A stretch of 64,000 nucleotides of DNA from Aselliscus stoliczkanus (GCA_033961575.1 CM066737.1:84502271-84566270); one strand, 5' to 3'. Numbered from the stretch's first letter, positions 48,031-59,093 are shown. Made by a program: numbers and translations. The notes: generated by a model from the sequence alone, not told the origin.

Positions 48031-48779
48031 TTTTTTTTCATTTTGAATATGCCTAGATACTAGGCATAAAATAAAGTTTGTTTTATCTTTTTTTTATTTT
48101 TAACATTTACCCTGCTTGGTATTCTTTGAGCTTCCTGGATCTGTGATTTGATGTGTGACATTAATTGGGGGAACTTCTCAGCCTTTCAAGAAATTATTGT
48201 TTAAAGGAGGGATTTTTTTGGAAATGTAATTGGTGATCAAATATCATTCTGTGAACAAGTTAGAAGCACTAATGAAACCCCTTTTTGTGATACTATTATC
48301 TCTTTCATATTTTAGTATGCATCAAAAACACATGAAGGTCTTACTAAAATACAGATTACTAGGCCTCACCCTCAGTTTCTCAAATAAAGGTATGGGGTAC
48401 AGCTCTATCCATCTACCCTTCACCACACCATTGCACCAAGTTGTAAGCATTGTCAGACCTTACCAATGAAGTTGGGGTAAGTAGAGAAAGTGTCAATGTT
48501 GAGAAGTAAAAATCAGGGGCACTGAGTATGACTTTTTCTCAGTCCAAGTTAACCTAAGTGAAATCTTTTACAGAGCTTCTCCTCATGGACTTCCACAGTT
48601 ACTAACCACAAAACCTATACTCAGGTACTGAAGATGAAAAGTGCCTCCATCAATCTCAACCATTCAAACTGACCACTGCATTTGTGCTAGAAGATACAAT
48701 GGTAAGCTAATCTATATTCAGGTATCTAGACTAGGGTAGAAAAATGTATAAAACCTGGACATGTCTTTTGATTCACTCA

Positions 48780-49060
48780 TCTATTCATTCATTTATTTTC
48801 TCAAACGATATTTGGTATCTGTTGTTTTCCAGGCAATGTTCTAGGCTCTCAGAATACAGCACTAAACAACAAAACAGACAAGATTGTTCCCGTTAAGAAG
48901 CTCACATTCTACTGGAAGAAACAGACTATATGTTATTTTCAAGACATTGAGAAAAATAGAGCAAGAGGAGAACTGAAGGATATGCTATTTTAGAGAGGTC
49001 ACTGGGAAAGCTTCTCAAATAAAGTGATATTTAAGCAGGGACTTGAGTGAAGTGGGAAAG
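48780..49060 (+). repeat. Old mammal-wide LINE-like repeat
   Basis: CATTCATTCATTTATTTTCT, CCAGGCAATGTTCTAGGCTC and GAAGCTCACATTCTACTGG match the widespread old repeat of that order. Confidence 0.6.
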
Positions 49061-49166
49061 GAAATCATAAAGATTATCAAGGAAAAAAAATGTTCCAAAC
49101 AGAAAGAATAGGAAATAAAAAGGCTTTGCAAACTCATGGCTTTCAGTACTTTATAAAAACAGCAAA

Positions 49167-51324
49167 AGGCAGGCCAGCCGAGTGGCGTGGTGGTGGAGCG
49201 CTGGCTTGGGAAGCCAGCTGCTCCAGTTCAGGTCCCACATATGAGGGCCAGTGACACTACCCTCAAAAAAAAAATGGTTAATATCATACCCAATGGTGAA
49301 AAGCTGAAAGCTTTTCCTCTAAGATCAGGAGCAAGATAAAAATGTTCACTTTTATCACTTTTATTCAACATAGTATTAAAAATTCTAGCCAAAGCATTTA
49401 GATAAGAAAAAAAAAGCCATTCAAATACCAAAGGAAGAACTAAATAACTGTCCCTATCTGCAGATAACATAACACTCTATATAGAAAACCCTAAACACTC
49501 GACCAAAAAACTACTAGAATAAAGGAATTCAGTGAAGTTGCAGGATACAAAATTAATATAGAGAAATCTATTGTATTTCTATACATTAATAACAAATGAT
49601 CAGAAGTAGAAATTTAGAAAACAACCCATTTACAATTGCATTAAAAAAAATACGAGAAAAAATTTAACCAAGGAGGTGAAAAACCTGTACTCTGAAAATT
49701 ATAGGACATTGAGGAAAGAAACCAAAGAGGATACAAATAAATGGAAGGATATACTGTGCTCATGGATTGGAAGGATTGATATTGTTAAAATGTCCACATT
49801 ACCCAAAGCAACGTACAGGCTCAATACCATCCCTATCAAAATACTAATGACATTCTTCTTAAAACTAGAATGAATAATCTTAAAATTTACATGGCACCAC
49901 AAAAGACCCCCAAAACGTTCTTTTTTCTTGAGAAAAAAGAACAATGTGGGAGGCATCATGCTACTTGATTTCAAAGTTTACTACAAAGCTACAATAATCA
50001 AAACAGCATGGTACTGGCACAAAAACACACACACACACAGATCAATGGAACAGAAGAGAGAGGCCAGAAATAAACTCCTGCTTATATGGTCAATTAATAT
50101 GTGACAAATGAAGCAAGAATATAAAATGGCGAAATGACAATCTCTTCAATAAGTGGTATTGGGAAAACTTGACAGATACATGCAAAAAAATGAAACTGGA
50201 CCACTTTTGTACACCATATACAAAAATAAACTGAAAATGGATTAAAGACTTAAATGTAAGACCTGAAACCAGAAAACTCCTAGATGGAAACATAGGCAGC
50301 AAACTCTTTGCACTGGTCTTAGCAATATCTTCTTCGATATGTCTCTACAGGTTAGGGCAACAAAAGCAAAAATAAACAAATGGGACTACATAAAATGAAA
50401 AATTTTCTGCACAGAAAAGGAAACCATCAGTAAAACAAAAAGTCAACCTACTGAATGGGAGAACATATGATATATGCAATAACAGGTTACTATCCAAAAT
50501 ATATAAGGAACTCATAAAACTCATCAAAATAAAAATCTGATTAAAAAATAGGCATAGGATCTAAACAGACATTTCTCTAAAGATGACATAGAGATGGTCA
50601 ACAGACATTGAAAGATCCTCAACATCACTAATCATCATGGAAATGCAAATCAAAACCACAATGAGATACCACCTCACACCTGTCAGAATGGCTTTTATCA
50701 AAAAGTCAACAAACAATTAGTATTGATGAGGATGTGGAGAAAAGGGAACCCTAATACACTATTGCTGGGATTATAAATTGATGCAGCTGGTATGGAAAAC
50801 AGTCTGGAAATTCTTCAAAAAAATGAAAAACAGAACTGCCATACGACCCAGCAATTCCACTTCTGGGTATTTATCCAAAAAAAAAAACATTAATTAAAAA
50901 AGATATAGGGACCCCTATATTCACTGCAGCATTATTTATAATACCCAGGATATGGAAGCAATGCAGATGTCCATGGATGAATGGATAAAGATGTGGTATA
51001 TACACAGACACACACACACTGGAATATTATTCAGACAGACAGACAGACAGACACACACTGGAATATTACTCAGACAGACAGACAGACACACACACACACA
51101 CACACACACACTGGAATATTACTCAGAGACACACACACACACACACACACACTGGATTATTACTCACACACACACAGGACTATTACTCAACACACATACA
51201 CACACACACACACTGGAATATTACTCAGACACACTCACACACTGGAATATTACTCAGACACACTCACACAGAGGAATATTACTCAGACACACACACATAC
51301 AGAGGAATATTACTCAGACAGACA

Positions 51325-51362
<38 letters not shown>

Positions 51363-51640
51363 AATATTACTCAGCCATAAAAAGAATGAAATCTTGCCAT
51401 TTGAGACAACATACATGGACCTAGAGAGTATGATGCTAAATGAAATAAGTCAGACAGAGAAAGATAAATACTGTATGATTTCATTTACATGTGAAATCTA
51501 AACAAAAAGAAAACAAACAAATAAACAAAATAAAACAGAAACAGCCCCACAGATAGAGAACAAACTGATGGCTGCCAGAGAAGGGGTTGGGGATACAGGT
51601 GAAAAAAAAAGAATAAAGGGTTTTAAATTTTTTTTAATAT
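49167..51640 (+). mobile_element. SINE-L1 fusion insertion
   Basis: 49171-49275 is a short-form Rhin-1 with its A-tail, immediately followed by plus-strand L1 ORF2 (from TGGTTAATATCATACCCAAT, 5'-truncated) to about 51640. The flanks AAACAGCAAA (49157-49166 and 51641-51650) are identical, and the SINE has no duplication of its own. L1 ORF2 carries stops and a tandem expansion, so it is inactive. The 3' end lacks the usual L1 untranslated region. Confidence 0.75.
51003..51373 (+). repeat. VNTR grown from L1 sequence
   Basis: Ten copies of a GGAATATTACTCAG-type unit are separated by CA, CAGA and GACA runs of variable length. The unit is normal single-copy L1 ORF2 end sequence (ATGGAATATTACTCAGCCAT). 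The array translates into histidine-threonine-rich frames that are not genes. Confidence 0.92.
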
Positions 51641-51881
51641 AAACAGCAAAGGGGTCAGTGCCTATAATACATTATTCTAAAAAATGCAACAAACTCTTTA
51701 AAATTAACTTGTATAGACCATTCTCTTGGTAAAAACAGAACCATAAAAATTTTATAACAAAGGAACATGTTAATTTCTAATATATGTACATATTTTATAA
51801 CACTGGTTAAAGTTTTACTCCTCAGTAATCAAACTAATTATTTGCACCTTTAATATTTTTAAATGAACTAAATACATTTTT

Positions 51882-52549
51882 TAAACTTTATTTTATTATA
51901 CTATTAGTTACAGATGTACAAAACAATGCAATAGTTATTTTTCTTTTCACCCCTTACAAAGTGACTCCCCCTCCCCTTCCCCTGCCCCCCAACACCCAAT
52001 ATCATACATATCTATTACAATTCCATTGACTCCATCCCTACACTATATTCCACTATATTCCTATGACTATATATGTGTTAAATTATAGTTGATATATAAT
52101 ATTGTTCAGCGGCAGCTTCAGATGTACAGTGCAGTGGTAACGTACACCATCCATGAAGTGTTCTCCCTAAAAGGACATGCATCTGTTTGTTCCCCTAAAA
52201 AAATATTTACAACCTTATTGATTATATTCCCTAAACTGTCTCTTCTGTCTATGCAGTAGTATTGTAGTCGTCAGTTTATGTTGCCTTGTCCCTTCCCCTG
52301 CTCCTATCCCCATCCCATCTAGCCCTCATCAGTTTTTCCTTTGTGTCTCGAAGACTATTTCTGTTTACATTGCTCATTTATTCAGTTCTTTAGATTCCAC
52401 ATATAAGTGAGATCATATAGTATTTGTCTTTCTCTGACTGACTTATTTCACTTAACATAATGTTCTCTAGGTCCATCCATATCGTTGCAAATGGTACGAT
52501 TTCTTTCTTCTTTATAGCTGCGTAATATTCCATTGTGTAACTGTACCAC
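51882..52549 (-). repeat. 5'-truncated L1 with perfect 16-bp duplication
   Basis: The reverse complement runs from ORF2 (ATATTACGCAGCTATAAAGA) to the 3' untranslated region. AACTAAATACATTTTT is identical at 51866-51881 and 52550-52565. Confidence 0.88.
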
Positions 52550-53550
52550 AACTAAATACATTTTTATAAGATGTGAATCTTATTAAATTACAGTTTCAAT
52601 CAAATTGTTCTAATTGTTCTGTTCTCTAATACCAATACTTCAATATATCTCTTTCAAGCTTTATGTCACTGTGTTTACTACAGTAATGGCTTTAAGGTAA
52701 GAGCCACTGAAATTAACATCTCATTTTAAGCATACCCTTAATCTTCCTTACTTCTAAAGTTAAGATTAAACTCTGAGGGTTCAGTATAAAAAAATAAACC
52801 TAATTATTATGTTAAAACACAACCAATTCTGAACGTAACATGTCTGCACATACTTAGAAGAAGGGGGCTAAACTGAAGCCAAAGAAACAACCAACATGTA
52901 CATTTCCTCCTCGTGATAAAACAATGCTTATGATGAAAAACAAAACAAAACAAGACATGTTTATACTAGCAATGGGGTGATTTTCAAAGAGTTTGCGGCT
53001 GTTGGGGTAGAAATTTATAGCGCCTCATTCCTCAAGGGCAGAACCAAGGAGTGCCTGCCCACCTGAACACTGGAGCAGGTCCATGAAAACCCTCTCGTCT
53101 TGATATATGGACCAAATATCACACCCTCAGCCCACCAATTCAGGAAGCATTACTGCACTTAGTGATCCCCAGCATGAGTAGGAGATGTTTTCTAGTCCAT
53201 TTCCACTTGATCTCAACTAATTATATACAAGGTTTGAGCAGTATCCCTTAAATGTAATACTTTATAGAGCTGAACATGCCAGCAATGACATTAAGGCTAT
53301 CTTTCATTTCTAGAGCACCTCTCCATAATTTTTATCATTCATTCTTCAAAAGAAATTAAAGAAGCATCTTTTCTTGCCATTTACATGTACGGAAACTCAC
53401 CTTGAAGATGTCAAGGAACATCCTTTTTACAGAACAGAGCATAAGTGCTGTAGTCAGGTCTAGAATCCAAGAATTGTAAGTCCTATTCTATGGCTACTTC
53501 AACACAGCCATACTACAACCTGCAGTAATGTAAAGAAAAAAAGTTCTCAC

Positions 53551-53743
53551 CTTTGTGAACATTTTTCCATATAATATATCGGGTATTCTCATAATTTATG
53601 TTCACCCAACTAAGCAAAATCATTTCAGGCTGAGAATATAAATTGCTGGATTTAAAACGAGGATCGATTTTGGGTGAATTTCGCATATACATGGGAGAGT
53701 AATTATTTCTGGGATGTGGTACAACCCGGGAGAGTACCAGAAC
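53551..53743 (-). CDS. CFAP47: CFAP47 exon, lead-in to the calponin-homology domain
   Basis: This 193-bp exon has acceptor CCCAATTTCAG|GTT and donor CACAAAG|GTGAG, phase 0 to phase 1. It begins VLVLSRVVPHPRNNYSPMY and continues through QPEMILLSWVNINYENTR to a WKNVHK end. The LLSW..INYEN motif is the first helix region of the calponin-homology (CH) domain, which in other proteins binds actin or microtubules. The match to the known CFAP47 sequence is strong. It is separated from the next exon by the longest intron in the window, about 18 kb. Confidence 0.92.
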
Positions 53744-54030
53744 CTGAAATTGGGGAAAAGAGAGAAAAATAAACGTTATTAGACCAGAATGGCAAAATAA
53801 AAATTTGAAGAGTACGTGAAAATAAAATGACAGATCGATAAATAAAGGCAGGCATCAGTATTTTTTAGTTAATGACATCCATTCCCGAGTAAAAGAACAG
53901 ATAATCTCCAATGCTAATTTTAAGTTTCCAACTTTTTGTTTCCATAGCACCTAGCCTATAAGATGCCACACTGTGTAATTTATAAGAAGCAGCTTATTAC
54001 CTAAGGAGTCTGGCTACCAATTTCCAATAT

Positions 54031-54053
54031 GTGTGTGTGTGTGTGTGTGTGTG
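54031..54053. repeat. (GT)n microsatellite
   Basis: About eleven GT units followed by a GGT/GGG stretch, at the left edge of the unnamed repeat copy 2. Confidence 0.95.
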
Positions 54054-54059
54054 GTGGTG

Positions 54060-54905
54060 GGGGGTGTTTCCCCACACAACCAAGAAATTCTCAAACACCA
54101 GTACAGCCTCCAGTCATTCAACTCAATTCTGACATTATCTACCTGGAGAGAGCATCAGATTCCACAGGTTGAGGGGTGGGTCCTAAAAGACTGCACCACC
54201 CACCCAATTGCTTCAGATGCCAATCAGTAGCCCAGGCTGTTTCCTATACTTCTATCCCATAGATGATCCACTGGAGGTTCCCAGACGCCCTCCTTAGTAA
54301 CTCAGTTGAGACACCAGTCACAAGTTCAGGTTGTAACCTATACTTCTGACCAACTAGCTATAAATCGGAGGTTTCTACGACCCCCTCATTGGGTTCCGTT
54401 AATTTGCTACCGTGGCTCACAAAACAGAGAAACATTTTACTTACTAGATCACTGGTTGTTATTAAAGGATATAACTCAGGAACAAGCAGATAGAAGAGAT
54501 GCATGGGGAAAAGGCACAGAGCTTCCAAGTCCTCTCCAGGTACACCACTCTCCCCAAATCTCCACATGTACATCAACCTGAAAGCTCTCCCACCATGTTC
54601 TTTATGGGTTTTTATGGAGCCTTTGTTACATACACATGACTGAATCAACCACTGACCATCAACTGAGTCAACCTCTAGGCCCTTTCCCATCCCAGGTCAC
54701 AGGGATAGGGCTGAAAGTTCCGGAAACCTTGGTTGGTTCCTCTGGTAATCAGCCCCCATCCTTAGGTGATGTTGGTACAGTCCAAAACGCACCTCATTAA
54801 AATAACAAAAGATATCTTTATCACACTCTAATCACTTAGAAATCCCAAAGGGTTTTAGGAACTCTGTGCCTGAAATGGGAATGCAGACAAAATACATATT
54901 TCTTA
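54060..54905 (+). repeat. Unnamed dispersed repeat, copy 2
   Basis: Homologous to 42350-43230 with the same orientation. Landmarks are AGCATCAGATTCCACAGGTT, AGATGCCAATCAGTAGCCC, CTGAAAGCTCTCCCACC and AATCAGCCCCCATCCTTAGG. Moderate divergence between the copies excludes a recent duplication. Confidence 0.6.
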
Positions 54906-55859
54906 TTATAAATCACAACATCACAGTACAGAATTATATACTTTGAGTGCTACCCAATCCTTAGCATATGTACTTCCAGTTCCACATGCATTCTGCTATT
55001 ATATTTGGCTTATTATTTTTCAAGGACAGGTTTTTGTGCGTTTTTCAATTACATGTTATTTTAACTTATTTTCCCAATTGGCATAGAAAGCACAATTTAT
55101 TTAAGTAGGAATCAACAAAAGTCAGATCAGATTTGATTTGTCAGAAGGTTACATTTCCATTGAACAGATTGTTTGAGTGGAAGGATACTAGTAAGAAACA
55201 TGTTTCAAACATACCATAAATGTTTATTACTATCATAAAACTTCGTGCAGTCATTTAAGTTTAAATGGTATCAAGATCACAGATTTGTTGTAAAAAGAAT
55301 ATCATTTAACTCCATAGGGTAAGAATTACCAAAAAAGGAAAAATAAATTTTTAAAAGGAAGAGAGAAAACAATTTAAAAAGAGCTTGTTCGTCAACGGCT
55401 CCCATTTGAGAGGACCACAAGGGAACTATTTTCGGGTGAAAATAGGAGCTTCAGTTAAAGACATTTGGTGGAGAGAAAGCTCCAGTAAGAAACCAAGTCT
55501 ACTGGAGAGTTTTCTGGTGGTGCAAGACATAGCATCCATCGAATCTCCGCTCTAAAGCACAGCACACATCATCCATGGAAATCACTGCCAGGGATTCCAG
55601 GAAACCTGAGGTGTACTTGTTCCTAACTTAAAGATGAAGTCCACAGGCCCAGAACTCCCTGTTTTTCTTGTCTTCTCACTCTCATTATCCACAGTGGCTT
55701 GTGGCTTCTTCATCATCTTTATCAAATCTCCTTCCCTCTGAGCCTGTGTGCTCGTTTTTCTCAGCAGATCCCTCATCTTTACTTCAAAGAGCAAAGGATG
55801 ACATCTGAAGGAGAACACTGCAGTGTCCTACCACATGGCCAAAAGCTCTTTCATCTGCA

Positions 55860-56520
55860 CTCACTGTTTTTCCTTCTCTAGAGCCATAATGGATGAGCTA
55901 CCCCTTCTCTGTCCTAGCCATCAGGCCTCCCCATCTTCTTAGGGACAGTCCTGCACCGGCTGCCCTTTTTAGCTTTTGAATCTTGAACTCCTCCCGACCA
56001 GTTCCTTTTCAGCAATATCAACACATGCTCACTTATACCTTCAGCATTTAGGGGGCTCTCTGAATTTGAATTCCCATTGACTTTTATCTGTTCCCTCCAC
56101 CAGTTACAACCCTTGAGATGAGTTTTCGACCCTCACTGTCACCATTTACTTCCATGAGTTGAGCTCATCAAACCGAGGCCTACCTCATGGACATCCCGAA
56201 CTCATTATTACCACCATGCCCGGAAAGTGCTTCTGGCATCTCTGTTGTCCAATGCAACAGGGAACTTTTAATCATTACCTTAAGCCGACTCTCAGCTTCA
56301 TCTGCTACTGTTTACCATGGCCTCCCCCAAAGGCTCTTTCCTCCCTGTTCATACTATAAAGTGTCACTGCTATCTTTTTGCCTATTTTCAGGCTCATTTG
56401 CAGGACTCTCTTCCTTTGCCTATTTAAATATTGGGTTTGTTCCATATTGGATTTCTAACCTATGCAACTTTTTTTCACTCTACAGCTATTTTCTCCCAAT
56501 TTTATCCCCTACAGACCACA
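55860..56520 (+). repeat. LINE-2 ORF fragment, highly diverged
   Basis: The order CAATGCAACAGGGAACTTTT, CTCAGCTTCATCTGCTACTG, AGGCTCATTTGCAGGACTCT and CCTATTTAAATATTGGG follows LINE-2 ORF2 (domain near LSAASATVYH). The reading frame is broken. Confidence 0.55.
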
Positions 56521-56912
56521 AAATGTGCATTAAGAAACTACACAGATGACCAATTTTGTAATTCAAAAATAAAGGTCCAACACAATATTTAGCACATTAT
56601 GTTAATGGTCGTATTGAGAAAAACTACAGCTTCATGTCAGTGAGATGAATGATATTGTTACAATCTGTGTCCAGGTATCAGTATATATTAAGATGAACAT
56701 ATTGACATCCCTATCAATTTATATATTCAGGTAGTTTCTTTTCTTACGATTTCCACAAACAGAAAATCCTAATTCATAAGTTAACAGGATGGGTGCTTAG
56801 TTTGTTATAGATGGTCAGGCCCACCATGAAGCCAGAAATTATGGAGATATTTTTTATTAAAACCTATTTTCCAATACAAATCAAATGCTAAGTTGGCTGA
56901 TGAGCACATCAC

Positions 56913-57073
56913 ATTCAAAAGCAGAAGGTAAAAAAACGCAACTTGGGAAATAGCATCATCTTCGGGAAAAGTTTCTTCAGCTTCCATTGCCAGGATTTCA
57001 ATAATCTTTATAATGTCTTTGTGCAAATTAGAAAACGGCACCCTCCCTGAGAGGATGTTGTCCTGTTGGCAAC
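56913..57073 (-). CDS. CFAP47: CFAP47 exon upstream of the calponin-homology domain
   Basis: The acceptor is TTTTAAATTAG|GT and the 161-bp exon reads GT plus 53 codons, an acidic, helical-looking segment containing VPFSNLHKDIIKIIEILAM and ending FYLLLLN. I chose the donor AAT|GTGATG because it ends in phase 0, which fits the phase-0 start of the exon at 53743 and gives LLLLN joined to VLVLSRV. The donor is weak at its -1 base. An alternative donor, AAATAG|GTTTTA at 56864, would extend the frame through DLYWKI but ends in phase 1 and would require another exon in between. The reading frame stays open about 35 codons past the chosen donor. Confidence 0.6.
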
Positions 57074-57159
57074 CTAATTTAAAATAAAAGGCCCTCTTAA
57101 CTCTGATGAGACACAGCTTAGACCAAGGTCCCGAGTCTTAGCAAGAATGTAGGCTATTA

Positions 57160-57790
57160 AGAAGTACAAATTGGTTGTTACACAGTAGTCACAGGGATGT
57201 GTGGTATAGTGTAAGGAATACAGACAATAATATTGTAATAATTATGTAAGGGTCAGATGGGTGCTAGGTTTATTATGGAGATAGATGAGAGGGAGGTTGG
57301 GGAACAGGGTAAAAAGGTGAAGGGATTAAAAAATACAAATTGGTAGCTATAAAATATCCATGTCGATGTAAAGTAAAGCATAGGGAATATAGTCAATAAT
57401 ATGGTAATAACTATGGATGGTGCCAGGTGGGTACCAGACTAGTCAGGGGGATCACTTCTTAAATTATACAAATATCTAACCACTATGCTATATACCTGAA
57501 ATTAATATAAAATAATACTGAATGTCAACTGTAATTTTAAAAGGTGGGAAAAAAGATGATGGTAAATAAGAGGTTTAAATTTCCAGGTATAAAGCAAATA
57601 AGTCATGGGGATATAATGTACAGCATGAGGAATATAGTCAATAATATTGTGATTGCATGGTACGGTGTCAGATGGTTGCTGGACTTATCATACTGATCAC
57701 TTCTTTAGGTATATAAATGTTGCAAACTGTGGTGTAAACCTGGAACTAATATAATATCGTATGCGAGCTATATTTTAATAAAAACCTGAA
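57160..57790 (+). repeat. Three consecutive L1 3' modules
   Basis: Related blocks near 57179 (AGTCACAGGGATGTGTGGTA), 57345 (ATATCCATGTCGATGTAAAG) and 57583 (AAGTCATGGGGATATAATGT) each continue to a TCAATAATATTGTAATA-type stretch. The last ends in an A-rich tail. The layout suggests a tandem expansion or successive insertions. Confidence 0.7.
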
Positions 57791-57967
57791 GAAAAAAGAA
57801 GAAAGTAGTCTGGATTTCAGCAAGCAATCATCAACTCAGCTGTACAAACCATTTTCAGCTTATCTGTCCATTCAACAACTGGATAAATTTTTTCTCCAAT
57901 AAATCTTGGGGAAAAGTCAAGCTTTAGATGCTTCAGTAATTTGTACCACATTAAAAATCATGATGCT

Positions 57968-58068
57968 GGGCCGGCCGAGTGGTGCGGTGGTTGAGAGCTG
58001 GCTTGGGACACCAGTAGCCCCGGTTCGGGTCCCACATGGGGGCCAGTGACACTGCCCTCAAAAGAAAA
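57968..58068 (+). mobile_element. Short-form Rhin-1 SINE
   Basis: The GGGCCGGCCGAGTGGTGCGG head ends GACACTGCCCTC plus A-tail. The duplications AAAAATCATGATGCT (57953-57967) and AAAAATCATGGTGCT (58069-58083) differ at one base. Confidence 0.92.
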
Positions 58069-58688
58069 AAAAATCATGGTGCTCAAATCCTATAGGTATA
58101 TGCCCAGTGTTTCCAAGACATGGAAAGCATCAGTTGATGCATCAGTTGAACTCATCACTTAAAATAATGGAAATAATACATATATAGATAGAGAGAGAAA
58201 ACATCAGTACTATGAAGATATTCTTTTAAATCTCATTCCTATTGGGAAAATTCATGTGAGAGGGGCCTTCCCTTCATCACTAGCATGTCTCAATAATAGA
58301 AAGAAGGATCTTGAATTCACAGAGATCACAATAAAATTATGTAACTCAGTGGAATCTAAAGAACTGAATAAACGAGCAATGTAAAGAGAAAAAAAAATTA
58401 TGTAACTCAGTACCCTGACTTTGACAGTATTTAGATTTTTTTCTATTTCCTTTAAAACTGAATTCAGAACAGAAGCATATTTTTAATCACCCCCATTTCC
58501 TATGAATAAGGGTTCATTTGCAACACCCTTTCTTGTTGTGACCAATGGCTCATCCTCTATCAGTATAAACCACCAATGGATTTGCTTCAGGCTACTTTAC
58601 AGATTCATCTTTAAATGACAAAGAAAGAATCACACCTACTAAAGCATGGGCTCTCACTGATAAAGAGAACAAAATGTCATCATATACT

Positions 58689-58937
58689 CGCGGTGCCAAA
58701 AAAAAAAAAAAAAAAAAAGGTATACAAGTGGACACTTTGGTCAACGTTGCTCAAGCAGTAGTTCCCCATCATTAGAAGTGTTTGAACGCTGATGGTAACC
58801 ACTTTGAGCACCTCTTGTAATGGCAGAAGTCAAACATGACTTGTATTCATTTTTTGTTATTGGTATATACTGAGTATTACAATTTTAATACAGTTTTCCT
58901 TTCTTAAAATGTGTATACATTTTTGTGGCACCCTCTG
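58689..58937. mobile_element. Mariner-like non-autonomous element
   Basis: The ends CGGTGCCAAAAAAA and TTTTGTGGCACCCTC, with inner GGTATACAAG and TGTATACATTT, are imperfect inverted repeats of the GGTGCCAAAAA mariner type. The left end is expanded by an A-run of about 22. It is deleted and non-coding. Confidence 0.65.
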
Positions 58938-59035
58938 TATTTCATTCACATATACTTATCACACATACACAGAATTGTTCATATGTTCCCTATCAATGGT
59001 TATAGCCAACAAAAACATGCAATATTTGCTATTAC

Positions 59036-59093
59036 CTGTGAGAATAACTGTTTCCACACTGATGCCACTGACACTATAGAACATAGTACAAAG
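59036..59093 (-). CDS. CFAP47: Candidate CFAP47 upstream exon (58 bp)
   Basis: This is a speculative small exon. On the minus strand a pyrimidine-rich tract ends in AAATAG, followed by 58 bp open in one frame (LCTMFYSVSGISVETVILT plus one base) and a CACAG|GTAAT donor. It would start in phase 0 and end in phase 1, which is exactly what the exon at 57073 needs (first two bases GT, giving a glycine at the junction). The length is too short for statistical support, and I do not firmly recognise the peptide, so chance is a real alternative. Confidence 0.33.

Larger units (their letters stand above)
35590..53550 (-). other. CFAP47: CFAP47 intron, longest in window
   Basis: This 18-kb intron splits the CH-domain coding region. 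It holds L1 fragments in both orientations, LTR-like segments, many SINEs, a SINE-L1 fusion and a minus-strand L1 with a 16-bp duplication. Nothing is recognised in 35840-36360, 36720-37830, 38870-40910 (where small minus frames at 38913-39185 and 39452-39664 are unassigned), 41960-42340, 44720-45600, 46080-46570, 47100-47430, 48050-48780 and 52570-53550. Confidence 0.7.
53744..56912 (-). other. CFAP47: CFAP47 intron
   Basis: This intron contains an unnamed dispersed repeat (about 54060-54905) and LINE-2 sequence (about 55860-56520). In 54910-55850 I see only an unassigned minus frame (55582-55818, rich in K, E and Q); nothing in 53760-54020 or 56520-56910. Confidence 0.6.
2102..57073 (-). 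other. CFAP47: CFAP47 gene, internal part (exons and introns)
   Basis: This is the central part of CFAP47, a large axonemal protein needed for the sperm flagellum; human CFAP47 variants cause X-linked flagellar malformation and male infertility (established knowledge). Eleven minus-strand exons read as one frame with matching phases. The call rests on my recognition of several peptides, chiefly the calponin-homology stretch around DLSDGLVLATLLGAYCPF (35.5 kb), DICDPNP and YERLP (27.3 kb), and LLFLPFDMQTRYCVILLS (2.2 kb). No stop or frameshift breaks the chain, so the gene looks functional. The promoter, the start codon and the 3' end lie outside the window. Chromosome X location is inferred from other mammals. 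Confidence 0.92.

Noticed and set aside
51003..51373. CRISPR-like array
   Set aside because: The spacers are simple CA/CAGA runs and the unit is L1 sequence in a mammalian intron.
50952..51424. Overlapping 142- and 147-codon frames rich in histidine and threonine
   Set aside because: They are the translation of the CA/CAGA VNTR inside an L1.
55582..55818. 78-codon minus frame rich in K, E and Q
   Set aside because: I recognise no family, it has no fitting splice sites for CFAP47, and it sits beside LINE-2. A processed pseudogene is possible but unsupported.
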